DNA of 46,901 nt from an uncultured Bacilli bacterium (GTDB lineage: Bacteria > Bacillota_I > Bacilli_A > RF39 > UBA660), in assembly GCA_934101185.1 (NCBI GenBank), contig CAKOQD010000005.1:1-46901 (forward strand). The letters run 5' to 3'. Numbering within the stretch: the first letter of the stretch is position 1; each line of letters opens with the position of its first letter. The position numbers were made by a program, and so were the translations under genes. Below, in pieces: positions 25,827 to 33,613 of this stretch. Under the pieces are notes generated by a model. That model was not told the DNA's origin and ran no database searches. It saw only the letters and a program-made list of their open reading frames with translations.

Positions 25827-25903
25827 TGGTGGACCCTGTAGGGCTCGAACCTACGACCTCCCGGTTATGAGCCGGATGCTCTAACCAACTGAGCTAAGGG
25901 TCC
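25827..25903 (-). tRNA. tRNA with CAT anticodon (Ile2 or elongator Met)
   Basis: Minus strand: GGACCCT acceptor paired with AGGGTCC, A and encoded CCA, D-arm AGCTCAGTTGGTTAGAGC, anticodon loop CTCATAA closed by CCGG/CCGG, T-loop GTTCGAGCC. CAT can be methionine or, when C34 becomes lysidine, isoleucine. The GGACC acceptor and the first five pairs look more like Gram-positive tRNA-Ile2 than the Met tRNA, but isotype needs a model. Only three bases separate it from tRNA-Leu; both share one promoter and one terminator. Confidence 0.93.
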
Positions 25904-25914
25904 ATTGCTTATTA

Positions 25915-25943
25915 ATAATATCATATTATCTTTAATAAATCAA
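25915..25943 (-). promoter_or_regulatory. Promoter of the tRNA pair
   Basis: Minus strand: TTGATT (25938-25943), 17 bases, TATTAT (25915-25920), about 12 bases before the first tRNA base. Confidence 0.65.
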
Positions 25944-25964
25944 TACGTTTTTAAAAAATTTTAC

Positions 25965-25990
25965 AAAAAAAGAACCATTATTTTTGGTTC
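25965..25990 (-). terminator. Intrinsic terminator after the 25978-26409 gene
   Basis: GAACCA (25972-25977) and TGGTTC (25985-25990) form the stem; the minus strand continues with seven T. Confidence 0.75.
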
Positions 25991-26409
25991 AATGCATTAA
26001 GTAAATTAACTTTAAACATATCCTTATCAGCATTAGTATTAGAAATCATAACGCCCTTATATGTTCCAAGTTCACTACGATGACCTTCATCTAAAATATC
26101 TTCTGGAGTAATAGTAACAAGTAATACTATATTCTTATCTAAATAAACAGTATAATGTAATACTATATCACCATGTACTTTAGAAAATAATGCATCTGTA
26201 GGTAACTTTAATTCATATTCTTGAGTATTATCCTTCTTAGATTCTTTAACCATTTTACCTAAGAATTTACCTTCTCTAATTGATGGATAATATTCAAATT
26301 GTAATTTTTTATAAGCAAGCATGTTATACTTTCTAACTGATCTTTCTCTTTTTCTAAACTCATTTTCATTAACATATTCAAAATGATAATTTAATCTTTT
26401 GTTTTCCAT
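25978..26409 (-). CDS. Small protein of unknown function
   Basis: A 143-residue soluble protein: a basic N-terminal part (EFRKRERSVRKYNMLAYKKLQFEYYPS) followed by a beta-rich core (GDIVLHYTVYLDKNIVLLVTITPEDIL) and YKGVMISNTNADKDMF. No membrane segment or known motif was recognised. The frame begins at 26448, but GGGGG seven bases before the ATG at 26409 fixes the start. It has its own consensus promoter (26461-26489) of the same make as the one before the solenoid-protein gene, and its own terminator. Confidence 0.72.
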   Translation of the reverse strand: MENKRLNYHFEYVNENEFRKRERSVRKYNMLAYKKLQFEYYPSIREGKFLGKMVKESKKDNTQEYELKLPTDALFSKVHGDIVLHYTVYLDKNIVLLVTITPEDILDEGHRSELGTYKGVMISNTNADKDMFKVNLLNALNQK

Positions 26410-26460
26410 AATATAACCCCCAAACTTCTTTCTACTATGGTATCTCAATTAAGTGTCTAA

Positions 26461-26489
26461 ATTATAGCACATTTTTTCGTTTTTGTCAA
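26461..26489 (-). promoter_or_regulatory. Consensus sigma-A promoter of the 25978-26409 gene
   Basis: Minus strand: TTGACA (26484-26489), 17 bases, TATAAT (26461-26466): a perfect consensus. The spacer AAAACGAAAAAATGTGC differs at two bases from that at 5977-6005. It starts within ten bases of the sigma-factor gene stop. Confidence 0.85.
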
Positions 26490-26497
26490 CTTTTTTA

Positions 26498-27358
26498 TTA
26501 TTTTCTTAAATATTCTTTAAGATCATTCTCTTCACAATACTCTTTCAACTTCTTAAGAGCCCTTCTTTCTCTTCTGATAACTCCGCATCTTTTAGCCCCA
26601 TAACCAAACCATTCAGTAACACGATCAACACTCATTTTTTCATCATTAACAAAACCAAATCTCATCATAATTATTTCTTTTTCTAGCAGAGTTAAACATT
26701 CAAAAGCTTCATTTAAATAACCAGGCAAGAAAGCATCTAACACTTCCTCTTCTATATCGGTATCATCTGCTAAATCACTAAGTAAAACTTCCGGATCTTT
26801 TTTTTCATTATTAGCATATTCAAGAGCTGGGAACATATATGGATAACTAGATAATAAGTAATTTATTTCTTCATAACTCATATTTAATTTACTCACCAAT
26901 AAATCCATTGTAATATCGTGGCCATTATCAAGTAAAAAGTTAATGGCCTTTGTTATTTTTTGTAGTTTAACTTTAATATTATATGGAACTCTTATTATAT
27001 CATCTTTATATAAAATAGCAGTATTAATACTTTGTCTGATCCATAACATTGCATAAGTAGAAAATTTTGCACCTTTACTCTCATCATACTTCTCTATTGC
27101 TTTAATAATTCCTAAGGAACCTTCAGTAATAAGATCTCCGAAGGAAAGTAAATTAAGTCCACCATAATTATTACAACAATAGATAACAAGTGCTAAATTA
27201 GACTCTATAATTCTATTTCTAGCATCAATATCACCCGCTTGAGCTTTTTTTATCAATTCTAATTCAGTCTTATTATCTAATTTAATAACATTATCTAAAT
27301 CTTTAAAAAATGTATATAAGTTATCAGTAAATCTATTATTACAATACATCCCTTTCAT
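26498..27358 (-). CDS. Sigma-70 family sigma factor with divergent region 4
   Basis: A 286-residue group-2/3-like sigma factor. Region 2 is clear: RNRIIESNLALVIYCCNNYGG (2.1), FGDLITEGSLGIIKAIEKYD (2.2), FSTYAMLWIRQSINTAI (2.3-2.4, -10 recognition). Region 3 follows (IKVKLQKITKAINFLLDNG). Region 4.1 (CLTLLEKEIIMMRFGFVND) is normal, but in the -35-binding helix-turn-helix the usual GVTRERIRQIE is replaced by GYGAKRCGVIRRERRALKKL, so its -35 target probably differs from that of the main sigma. It is much shorter than RpoD. GGGGGGG lies before the ATG. It is 23 bases downstream of the small kinase-like gene and shares its promoter. Confidence 0.88.
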   Translation of the reverse strand: MKGMYCNNRFTDNLYTFFKDLDNVIKLDNKTELELIKKAQAGDIDARNRIIESNLALVIYCCNNYGGLNLLSFGDLITEGSLGIIKAIEKYDESKGAKFSTYAMLWIRQSINTAILYKDDIIRVPYNIKVKLQKITKAINFLLDNGHDITMDLLVSKLNMSYEEINYLLSSYPYMFPALEYANNEKKDPEVLLSDLADDTDIEEEVLDAFLPGYLNEAFECLTLLEKEIIMMRFGFVNDEKMSVDRVTEWFGYGAKRCGVIRRERRALKKLKEYCEENDLKEYLRK

Positions 27359-27381
27359 AATTTAACCCCCCCATATTAAAA

Positions 27382-27975
27382 TCATTTAATTCTTTTAATT
27401 TCTAACTTCTTAAACATGTCTTTTACTTTTTTATAGCATTCTATCTTATCATTAGCACTAATTCTATCAAATATCACACTACTACTCTCAAAGTCGATTA
27501 ATTTAACATCTAAATCATCAGTAACTAGAAAGTTATTTTCATGAATATCTAAATATAATATTCCATTATCTAGTAATTCATCAATTATATTTAGAACTTT
27601 ATTATATAACATTTCTATATTGTTATTATTAGCTATTTCACATAAAGGTACATAATCTTTATATAGTTTAATAACTTGCCCAATGCAATTTTTTTTACAT
27701 GAAACTACCCCTACCGGTAAATCAGTAAGTTTTATTTTGCCTTGTCTTGAAGCTAACTCAGATACCATTTTTTCTATATTGTAGGATTGTCTCGTTTTAT
27801 CAAATAAACTTCTTTCAATTTTAAAACCCAGTCCATTTCCTATATCATATATGATTGTGTTACTGTCTTCAAAAAATATTTTATCTTTATCAAATGAAAA
27901 GTTTTTATCAATATCATAATTATCAATATCATAACTCTTATGTATTTTATTAGTAAAACTATTTTCCTTGTTCAC
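27382..27975 (-). CDS. Miniature protein-kinase-fold (phosphotransferase) protein
   Basis: A 197-residue protein with the catalytic core of the kinase/aminoglycoside-phosphotransferase fold: YLDIHENNFLV (catalytic Asp and metal Asn, equal to HRDxxxxN) and LIDFESS (equal to DFG) at about 150 and 167. The N-lobe is reduced; NGLGFKIERS and GQVIKLYKDY may be remnants of the ATP-binding strands. The C-lobe ends soon after the DFE motif. It resembles small bacterial kinase-like proteins that phosphorylate sugars, lipids or proteins. The start is a GTG at 27975, four bases after GGTGG. It forms an operon with the sigma-factor gene, which invites a regulatory link, but that is inference. Confidence 0.72.
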   Translation of the reverse strand: MNKENSFTNKIHKSYDIDNYDIDKNFSFDKDKIFFEDSNTIIYDIGNGLGFKIERSLFDKTRQSYNIEKMVSELASRQGKIKLTDLPVGVVSCKKNCIGQVIKLYKDYVPLCEIANNNNIEMLYNKVLNIIDELLDNGILYLDIHENNFLVTDDLDVKLIDFESSSVIFDRISANDKIECYKKVKDMFKKLEIKRIK

Positions 27976-28002
27976 TATACCACCATCTTTTAAAGTGTTT
28001 AA

Positions 28003-28031
28003 ATTATATCATAAAACGAACAAAAAGTCAA
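28003..28031 (-). promoter_or_regulatory. Sigma-A promoter of the kinase-sigma operon
   Basis: Minus strand: TTGACT (28026-28031), spacer TTTTGTTCGTTTTATGA (17 bases), TATAAT (28003-28008). The -35 and spacer are identical to those at 30758-30786. Confidence 0.8.
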
Positions 28032-28032
28032 G

Positions 28033-28055
28033 AAAAAAAGGGCTAATGCCCTTTT
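28033..28055 (-). terminator. Intrinsic terminator after the sortase-type surface protein
   Basis: AAGGGC, loop TAAT and GCCCTT (28038-28053) with a long T-run on the minus strand. Confidence 0.8.
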
Positions 28056-28057
28056 AA

Positions 28058-29428
28058 TTAATTAAATCTCTTCTTTAATGCAATACCAGATACTGCTAAA
28101 CCAGCAAGTGATATAGTAGCAACTGCAAAATAAATTAAAACATTATCAGAAGTTTCTGGATTAGTTACTTTTTTTATTTCAGAATCATTGTAAACAAGTG
28201 TATAAGTTGAGAACTTATCAGACTTAAATGTAATAGTTCTATCACCATTATCAACAGCAGGTAAAACAGTAGTAACACCATCATGTAATCTAATTACATA
28301 ATAAGTTCTCTTAAACCCTTTCTTAACACTAGCAAGTGTACTAGGTAATTGAAGTTTAATAGAAACACCACCTTCTACCTCAGTTAATTGTTCAACTTTT
28401 AAACCATTACTAGTAGCTTTAAATAAGTCAATATCATAATAACCTGCTACATTATATTTCTTATCAGTAACAACTTTATCAATTAAAGCCTTATCTTCTT
28501 TAGCAATAGCATCTTCTTTCATAGTATCAACTTGAGGAGTATTAACTAATTCATCTTCTTTAACCATAATATATTCATCAGAACCAAGAACTTTATATTC
28601 TTTTTTATTTTCAGCTAAAGTAGCATTAGTAATACCTGCTACTTTATCACCATATAAGTTAAACTTACCACCATTTACTATAGTAACAGATTTATCTTGT
28701 GCTCCCCAATTATAATCCCAAATAGCATAACCAGGGTTTCTATCAGGAGCAGTACCATAATAATTAAATGTACCATCATTTACTATTAAAGATTCTTCTC
28801 CACCAACTGAACCTACATTTGCAATGACAGCACTACTTGGTTTATACATATTAAATGTACCACCATTTACTATCATTTTACCATAATCATCATTTTTAAT
28901 GTATTTATCATTAGCATTCATTTCAAAAGTACCATTATTGATAGTTAAAGTAGCATATTCTTTTGAAGTATTTTCAGATGGTGTATACCATCCATTATCA
29001 ATTAAAGATGAAATACCATTTTCAAGAGTATACTTACCACCATTAATAGTCATTTTACCATGATTTAATAATACATAAAAAGAATTGTCTTTTGCATCAA
29101 CACGTTTATATGTACCACTTTCAATAGTAACAGTACCATCATTAAAAACTGGAGCTTTTTTATTAGTATTATTTGTAACAATACCTTCTCCTGTTATAAC
29201 AGCAGTCGCACCTTTTTCAATCTTAATAGTGTGATCACCTTTTTCATTACTAACATTAAAACCTGCTAAATTGATTTTAACATTACTTCCTGCTTTAACA
29301 ACGATTCCATCTTTAACATCTTCAGTTAAAGTAAAATCTTTTGCAATATCAAGTGCATTTGCATTAACTACAAACCCAAAAGTACTTATAGTTAATAAAC
29401 CTAATCCATAAAATATTTTGTTTTTCAT
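28058..29428 (-). CDS. Wall-anchored surface protein with beta-helix repeats and sortase-type tail
   Basis: A 456-residue secreted protein: signal peptide (1-25, cleavage near VNANA), then about 260 residues of 20-30-residue repeats such as MTINGGKYTLENG, LTINNGTFEMN, MIVNGGTFNMYK, LIVNDGTFNYYG and VTIVNGGKFNLYG, a right-handed beta-helix like that of pectin-lyase folds. A second domain, about 310-415, ends in a PKD/Ig-like strand set (FKSDKFSTYTLVYN). The end has NPETSD, a membrane helix and KKRF, a sortase signal of the NP[KQE]T[GS] form. I infer an adhesin or glycan-binding surface protein. No sortase gene is in the window. Confidence 0.85.
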   Translation of the reverse strand: MKNKIFYGLGLLTISTFGFVVNANALDIAKDFTLTEDVKDGIVVKAGSNVKINLAGFNVSNEKGDHTIKIEKGATAVITGEGIVTNNTNKKAPVFNDGTVTIESGTYKRVDAKDNSFYVLLNHGKMTINGGKYTLENGISSLIDNGWYTPSENTSKEYATLTINNGTFEMNANDKYIKNDDYGKMIVNGGTFNMYKPSSAVIANVGSVGGEESLIVNDGTFNYYGTAPDRNPGYAIWDYNWGAQDKSVTIVNGGKFNLYGDKVAGITNATLAENKKEYKVLGSDEYIMVKEDELVNTPQVDTMKEDAIAKEDKALIDKVVTDKKYNVAGYYDIDLFKATSNGLKVEQLTEVEGGVSIKLQLPSTLASVKKGFKRTYYVIRLHDGVTTVLPAVDNGDRTITFKSDKFSTYTLVYNDSEIKKVTNPETSDNVLIYFAVATISLAGLAVSGIALKKRFN

Positions 29429-29509
29429 TTGTATTACCTCCTATTATAAAGATAGCATTTATTCTTTGAAAAGTAAATAGAAAAATAACAATTTTTGACA
29501 AAAAAATGT

Positions 29510-29534
29510 AAAAAAAACACTATAAAATAGTGTT
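29510..29534 (-). terminator. Intrinsic terminator after miaA
   Basis: AACACTAT (29516-29523) and ATAGTGTT (29527-29534) form an 8-pair stem with a minus-strand T-run. Confidence 0.8.
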
Positions 29535-30227
29535 TAATATTTCTTCAAAAGACATTTTTAAAACATCAAAACATTCTATAGAATCAAACTGATTATTAAA
29601 GAATGTATACTGTCTTTTAGCGTAATTTCTAGATCTTTTTTTTATTAAAGAAATAGTTTCTTCTTTAGTAATTTCACCTTTAAAATAAGAATAAAACTCT
29701 TTATAACCAATTGCGGTATTAACTACTTTTGAATTAATTTCTTTATCATATAGTTTTCTTACTTCTTCCTCTAAACCAGAATCAATCATTTGATCAACTC
29801 TTTTATTAATAATATCATAAAGATGAGATCTATCACAAGTAAGACCAATAAGTTTAAAATCATATAACTTCTTATTCTTGTTAGTATTATCATTAAAAGT
29901 ATAATCATATAAAAGTGCTTTTAAATATAATCCAGTTCCTCCGACTATGACAACATTTTTTCCTTCATTAAGAAGTTTATTAAGGATTTTTCTAGCATCA
30001 TTTTGATAATTATAAACAGAATAATTATCTAAAACACTAACATTATCAATTAAATGATGTATAATTTCTTCCTTTTCTTCATCTTTAATCTTGGCTACCC
30101 CGATTGATAACTCTTTATAAACTTGTTGACTATCACAATTAATAATTTCCGCATTAAGTTTTTTAGCAAGCATAATACTAAGTTTAGTTTTTCCAACTCC
30201 GGTTGGCCCAATAATTGCATAAATCAT
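29520..30227 (-). CDS. miaA: Compact tRNA dimethylallyltransferase (MiaA)
   Basis: A 235-residue enzyme that transfers dimethylallyl to N6 of A37 in tRNAs reading UNN codons. The P-loop GPTGVGKT, CDSQQVYKELSIGVAK and VGGTGLYLKALLYDY are all present, as are LTCDRSHLYDIINKRVDQM and IGYKEFYSYF, and the tRNA-binding end RNYAKRQYTFFNN. Compared with the usual 300 or so residues, about 60 are missing between the GGTGLY helix and LIGLTCDR: the insertion domain that in other MiaA proteins grips the anticodon stem is nearly absent. The gene starts two bases before the end of the next small gene and belongs to its operon. Confidence 0.9.
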   Translation of the reverse strand: MIYAIIGPTGVGKTKLSIMLAKKLNAEIINCDSQQVYKELSIGVAKIKDEEKEEIIHHLIDNVSVLDNYSVYNYQNDARKILNKLLNEGKNVVIVGGTGLYLKALLYDYTFNDNTNKNKKLYDFKLIGLTCDRSHLYDIINKRVDQMIDSGLEEEVRKLYDKEINSKVVNTAIGYKEFYSYFKGEITKEETISLIKKRSRNYAKRQYTFFNNQFDSIECFDVLKMSFEEILNTIL

Positions 30228-30229
30228 AA

Positions 30230-30733
30230 TTATCTTCCTTTAACTAAACGTTTAATAGTACTTTCATATTCATCAGTCTTAGTTTGGGCATTAAACATGT
30301 ACTTTTTATCACTAATAGTGGTAAAATTAACTCTACCTATATCATAACCAAAATAACTTAGAACTAACTTAATCTTCTCTTCAGCAGCATCACAAGTTAT
30401 CAAATCATTACTATAAGCGTAACCACATACTCTACTAGTACTTTCATCATAGATTGAAATCTTAATATCAGATAATTCATTATTTTTAATGTTAAACGTA
30501 TCTTTTTCTACTTGTTCTTCCTCTAACTCATCACTTAAAGAAACAACATCAAACATATACTTATTCTTTGATATTTCAATCAAATTAACCATATCAAGAT
30601 TAATATAAAAGTTATTTGCAAATTTTCTGATGGCAGCTTCGGCTTGTTCCTTAGTTAATTCATCGTTACTATAAGCATAACCACACATTCTACTGACATC
30701 TTGTTTATAAATAGATAATACTATATTTGACAT
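30230..30733 (-). CDS. Two-repeat protein with an unknown ~75-residue domain
   Basis: A 167-residue soluble protein made of two copies of one module. Copy 1: VLSIYKQDVSRMCGYAYSND ... VNLIEISKNKYMFDVVSLSDE; copy 2: KISIYDESTSRVCGYAYSND ... VNFTTISDKKYMFNAQTKTDEY. Each copy has a beta-strand, an absolutely conserved CGYAYSND, an amphipathic helix and VN-x-IS-x-K-YMF. A third, diverged copy is the neighbouring gene at 30825-31082. No catalytic motif is evident and I do not recognise the domain. The frame opens at 30757, but AGGAGGGG before the ATG at 30733 fixes the start. It is promoted from 30758-30786 and is followed by miaA. Confidence 0.75.
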   Translation of the reverse strand: MSNIVLSIYKQDVSRMCGYAYSNDELTKEQAEAAIRKFANNFYINLDMVNLIEISKNKYMFDVVSLSDELEEEQVEKDTFNIKNNELSDIKISIYDESTSRVCGYAYSNDLITCDAAEEKIKLVLSYFGYDIGRVNFTTISDKKYMFNAQTKTDEYESTIKRLVKGR

Positions 30734-30757
30734 ATTACCCCTCCTAAAACATGACAC

Positions 30758-30786
30758 ATCATATCATAAAACGAACAAAAAGTCAA
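30758..30786 (-). promoter_or_regulatory. Sigma-A promoter of the two-repeat gene and miaA
   Basis: Minus strand: TTGACT (30781-30786), spacer TTTTGTTCGTTTTATGA, TATGAT (30758-30763). The first 23 bases are identical to the kinase-sigma promoter. Confidence 0.75.
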
Positions 30787-30824
30787 ATTTATTAAATAAA
30801 AAAGTACTTTTCCAAGCACCATTT

Positions 30825-31082
30825 TCATCTTCTTTTAGTTATAAAATCCATAATATCATTATAATTATCATTCTTAGTTTTAGCATCAAATATATAATTA
30901 CCAATAGAAATCTTACTTAAATTAACACTATCAATATCATATCCACACTCATTAAGAGAACCTATAACAGCATATTCTGCCTCATCATAACTTATATCTA
31001 CTTTACTAGTTACAAAACCATTTAAACTAGTAATAATTCCATCATCATGTTCTCCAGTAACTGATACACTTATATTAACCAT
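30825..31082 (-). CDS. Single-repeat small protein, same unknown domain
   Basis: An 85-residue protein homologous to either half of the 30230-30733 protein: strand VNISVSVTGEHDDG, helix ISYDEAEYAVIGSLNECGYDI, then VNLSKISIGNYIFDAKTKNDNYNDI. The CGYAYSND motif is degenerate here (LNGFVTSKV). The ATG at 31082 has GGGAGGA in front; the longer frame to 31115 is unlikely. It has its own promoter (31106-31134), related in sequence to the two preceding ones. Gene duplication with divergence is the simplest explanation. Confidence 0.7.
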   Translation of the reverse strand: MVNISVSVTGEHDDGIITSLNGFVTSKVDISYDEAEYAVIGSLNECGYDIDSVNLSKISIGNYIFDAKTKNDNYNDIMDFITKRR

Positions 31083-31105
31083 ATTATCCTCCCTAAAACA
31101 GCCAT

Positions 31106-31134
31106 ATTGTATCATAAAAAAGAAAAAAAGTAAA
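31106..31134 (-). promoter_or_regulatory. Promoter of the single-repeat gene
   Basis: Minus strand: TTTACT (31129-31134), spacer TTTTTTCTTTTTTATGA, TACAAT (31106-31111); related to the promoters at 28003 and 30758. Confidence 0.6.
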
Positions 31135-32886
31135 CTACATTACTCTTTTAAACATTTTTTCAAGTTCGTATATTGTGTACGTAATAACAGTAGGTCTTCC
31201 ATGAGGACAAGTAAATGGATTATTAGTATTTCTTAATCTATCTAATAGCACTACCATTTCTTCATGAGAAATGTGTTCATTGGCTTTAATAGACATTTTA
31301 CATGCTAAAGTAATAGCAATCCTCTCATTAAACTTTTCTTTATTAAAATCCTTATGCTCTATAATGACTTCGATTATCTTTCTAATAGTTTCATTAGTAT
31401 ATTCTTTTTTAATCCAAGAAGGATGACTACGAATAAGTAAAGTATTAAACCCAAAATCCTCATAAGTAAACCCCATCTCATCTAAAACATTAATACTTTC
31501 TTTTAAAGACAAATATTCATTATTAGATAGTTCTATTTTAATAGGCACTAAAAGATCAACACTAGTATTAGTATCTTTGCCTAATTCTTTTAGATAATAC
31601 TCATAATTAATTCTTTCATTCGCAGCATGCTGATCAATTAAAAATATTCCATCTTCATTTTCTCCGATTATATAAGTACCATGTGCTAAAGCTAAAGGAG
31701 TAATCTTTTTCATCTTTTCTTTTTCAACATATTTTTCTTCATTATCACTAACTACATAATCATTATTAAAATCAAAATTAATCTCTTCAAACTTAACTTC
31801 TTCTTTTAAATCTTTTTTCTTAAAATCAACCTTATCATTAACAGTATTAATACTACCAATATTAGAAATAGGTCTTTGTTCATACTTAGCCTCTGGTATT
31901 AAAGTAAGTTTATTTAAAGAACTAGATACCATATTATAAATCATATCTTTTAACTCATCTATTTTAGAAAACTTAATATCCATTTTAGTAGGATGTATAT
32001 TAACATCTATTATATAAGGATCAGTCTTAATATTTAAAACAATAATAGGATATCTATTTATTGGTAAATATGTATGATACCCATCCAAAATACTACGTGT
32101 AATATCATTATTTCTTACATACCTGCCATTAACAAGTAAAGTAATATTATTTCTACTTGATCTATTAATCTCAGGATAAGAAATATACCCAGAAACTACA
32201 TAATCACTATTAGAACACTCTACTTTAAGCATCTTTTTAGTAACATCAAGCCCATATATACTATTAATAACCTTAAGTAAATTACCACTTCCATCTGTAT
32301 TAAGAAGTACTTTTGAATCATTTTCTAAATAAAAAGAAATAGAAGGATTAGCAAGAGCCATCTTATTAACATAGTTAAGTATATTAGCAAGCTCAGTATG
32401 AAGACTCTTTAAATACTTAAACCTAGCAGGAGTATTATAAAAAATATCACAAACACTAATCGAAGTACCACGTCTTAAATCAGTAGAAGAACAATTAGTA
32501 ATAACACCCCCAGTAACTTCAAGTAAAGTAGAGGATTCTCCATCACTAGTAGCAATAGTCATTTTAGAGACACTACCAATCGAAGGAAGAGCTTCTCCTC
32601 TAAAACCAAGAGTGTTTATATTAAATAAATCATCTTTACTATATAACTTACTAGTAGCATGCCTAAGTATAGAATTCTTACAATCTTCCCTAGACATCCC
32701 CTTTCCATCATCAACAACTTTTATAGATTTAATACCAGATTCCATTAGATATATCTTAATAACACTAGCACCAGCATCAATAGAGTTTTCAACTAATTCT
32801 TTAACTATATTCATTAAAGATTCTACTACTTCACCTGCCGCTATCTTATTAGATAAATCATCACTCATTACTTTAATTATGTTCAT
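31135..32886 (-). CDS. mutL: DNA mismatch repair protein MutL
   Basis: A 583-residue GHKL ATPase: IAAGEVVESLMNIVKELVENSIDAGA, IKVVDDGKGMSREDC and TLGFRGEALPSIGSV are the N-terminal ATP-binding motifs; TPARFKYLKS and NGRYVRNNDI continue the domain. The C-terminal dimer domain has FLIDQHAANERI near 440, the place where endonuclease-type MutL carries DQHAxxERxxYE, and ends with CPHGRPTVITY. It couples mismatch recognition by MutS to strand cutting. mutS is not in the window. GGAG precedes the ATG. Confidence 0.96.
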   Translation of the reverse strand: MNIIKVMSDDLSNKIAAGEVVESLMNIVKELVENSIDAGASVIKIYLMESGIKSIKVVDDGKGMSREDCKNSILRHATSKLYSKDDLFNINTLGFRGEALPSIGSVSKMTIATSDGESSTLLEVTGGVITNCSSTDLRRGTSISVCDIFYNTPARFKYLKSLHTELANILNYVNKMALANPSISFYLENDSKVLLNTDGSGNLLKVINSIYGLDVTKKMLKVECSNSDYVVSGYISYPEINRSSRNNITLLVNGRYVRNNDITRSILDGYHTYLPINRYPIIVLNIKTDPYIIDVNIHPTKMDIKFSKIDELKDMIYNMVSSSLNKLTLIPEAKYEQRPISNIGSINTVNDKVDFKKKDLKEEVKFEEINFDFNNDYVVSDNEEKYVEKEKMKKITPLALAHGTYIIGENEDGIFLIDQHAANERINYEYYLKELGKDTNTSVDLLVPIKIELSNNEYLSLKESINVLDEMGFTYEDFGFNTLLIRSHPSWIKKEYTNETIRKIIEVIIEHKDFNKEKFNERIAITLACKMSIKANEHISHEEMVVLLDRLRNTNNPFTCPHGRPTVITYTIYELEKMFKRVM

Positions 32887-32888
32887 AA

Positions 32889-33539
32889 CTACTCCTTACA
32901 ATATGGTTTATTTTCATCTTCTATATCATTGATTAAATCTTTTTTTAATCCTTTAGAGTCAGAAAGAACTACTTTTAAGCAAAAAGCATCATCCTCACTT
33001 GGATAAACAATAACTCTTTTACCATCATCAGTACAATAATTAGTAAGAGTACCAGCATCAGAAGTCACACACTTAAACTTCATACTATCGGAATTAATAG
33101 TATTATCCCCATTAATATTAATACTAGTATCATCAACCTCAGTCTTACATATTCCATACTTTAACATTTCATCAAACTTACAAGATTCACCATTAAGATA
33201 ATTGTTAATATTTCTACCTTTCTTAACAACAGTAATACTACTAGCACCTAAATCATCAGAACTAAACTGTACTTTATTATAATTAAATCCTTTAGGTATA
33301 TAACCAAGAGAAACTAATTCAGATAAAGTTATTGTATCTTTAACAGTACCACCATTATAAAGATTCTTAGTTCTATAATTATTATAAGCAGACTCAATAG
33401 TTTTTCTAACAGCAACAAGTTCTTTTTCCTTAGCTTGTTTTGTATAACTTCTATAAGATACAACAGTAAGAGTAGTAATAATAGAAAGTATTACTATGAC
33501 TGCTAATAGCTCAACAAATGTAAATCCTTTTTTATTCAT
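32889..33539 (-). CDS. Type IV prepilin-like protein
   Basis: A 216-residue protein with a prepilin leader: MNKKG followed by FTFVELLAVIVILSIIT, so cleavage after Gly5 and methylation of Phe are expected, with Glu at +5. The rest is a small globular domain with four or more cysteines (CKFDEMLKYGICK, KCVTSDAGTLTNYC) that could form disulfides. It could be a competence pseudopilin (ComGC type) or a surface pilin. No secretion ATPase, prepilin peptidase or other pilin gene is nearby. AGGAG nine bases before the ATG at 33539 favours that start over the longer frame at 33548. Confidence 0.82.
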   Translation of the reverse strand: MNKKGFTFVELLAVIVILSIITTLTVVSYRSYTKQAKEKELVAVRKTIESAYNNYRTKNLYNGGTVKDTITLSELVSLGYIPKGFNYNKVQFSSDDLGASSITVVKKGRNINNYLNGESCKFDEMLKYGICKTEVDDTSININGDNTINSDSMKFKCVTSDAGTLTNYCTDDGKRVIVYPSEDDAFCLKVVLSDSKGLKKDLINDIEDENKPYCKE

Positions 33540-33577
33540 AGATATCATCTCCTAAAATAATTCTATCATAAATAGAT

Positions 33578-33613
33578 ATAAAAAAAAAGAAATAGTTTAG
33601 TTTTTTCTATTTC
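33578..33613 (-). terminator. Intrinsic terminator downstream of the variable surface-protein gene
   Basis: GAAATAG (33589-33595) and CTATTTC (33607-33613) with a nine-T run on the minus strand. The 136 bases between it and the stop at 33750 hold no gene. Confidence 0.8.

Noticed and set aside
27366..27372. Run of seven G before the sigma-factor ATG, and shorter G runs before other genes (5956, 25636, 26417)
   Set aside because: They lie in the ribosome binding sites and act as the SD itself; a length change would not shift a reading frame. Only the G10 at 35427 does so.
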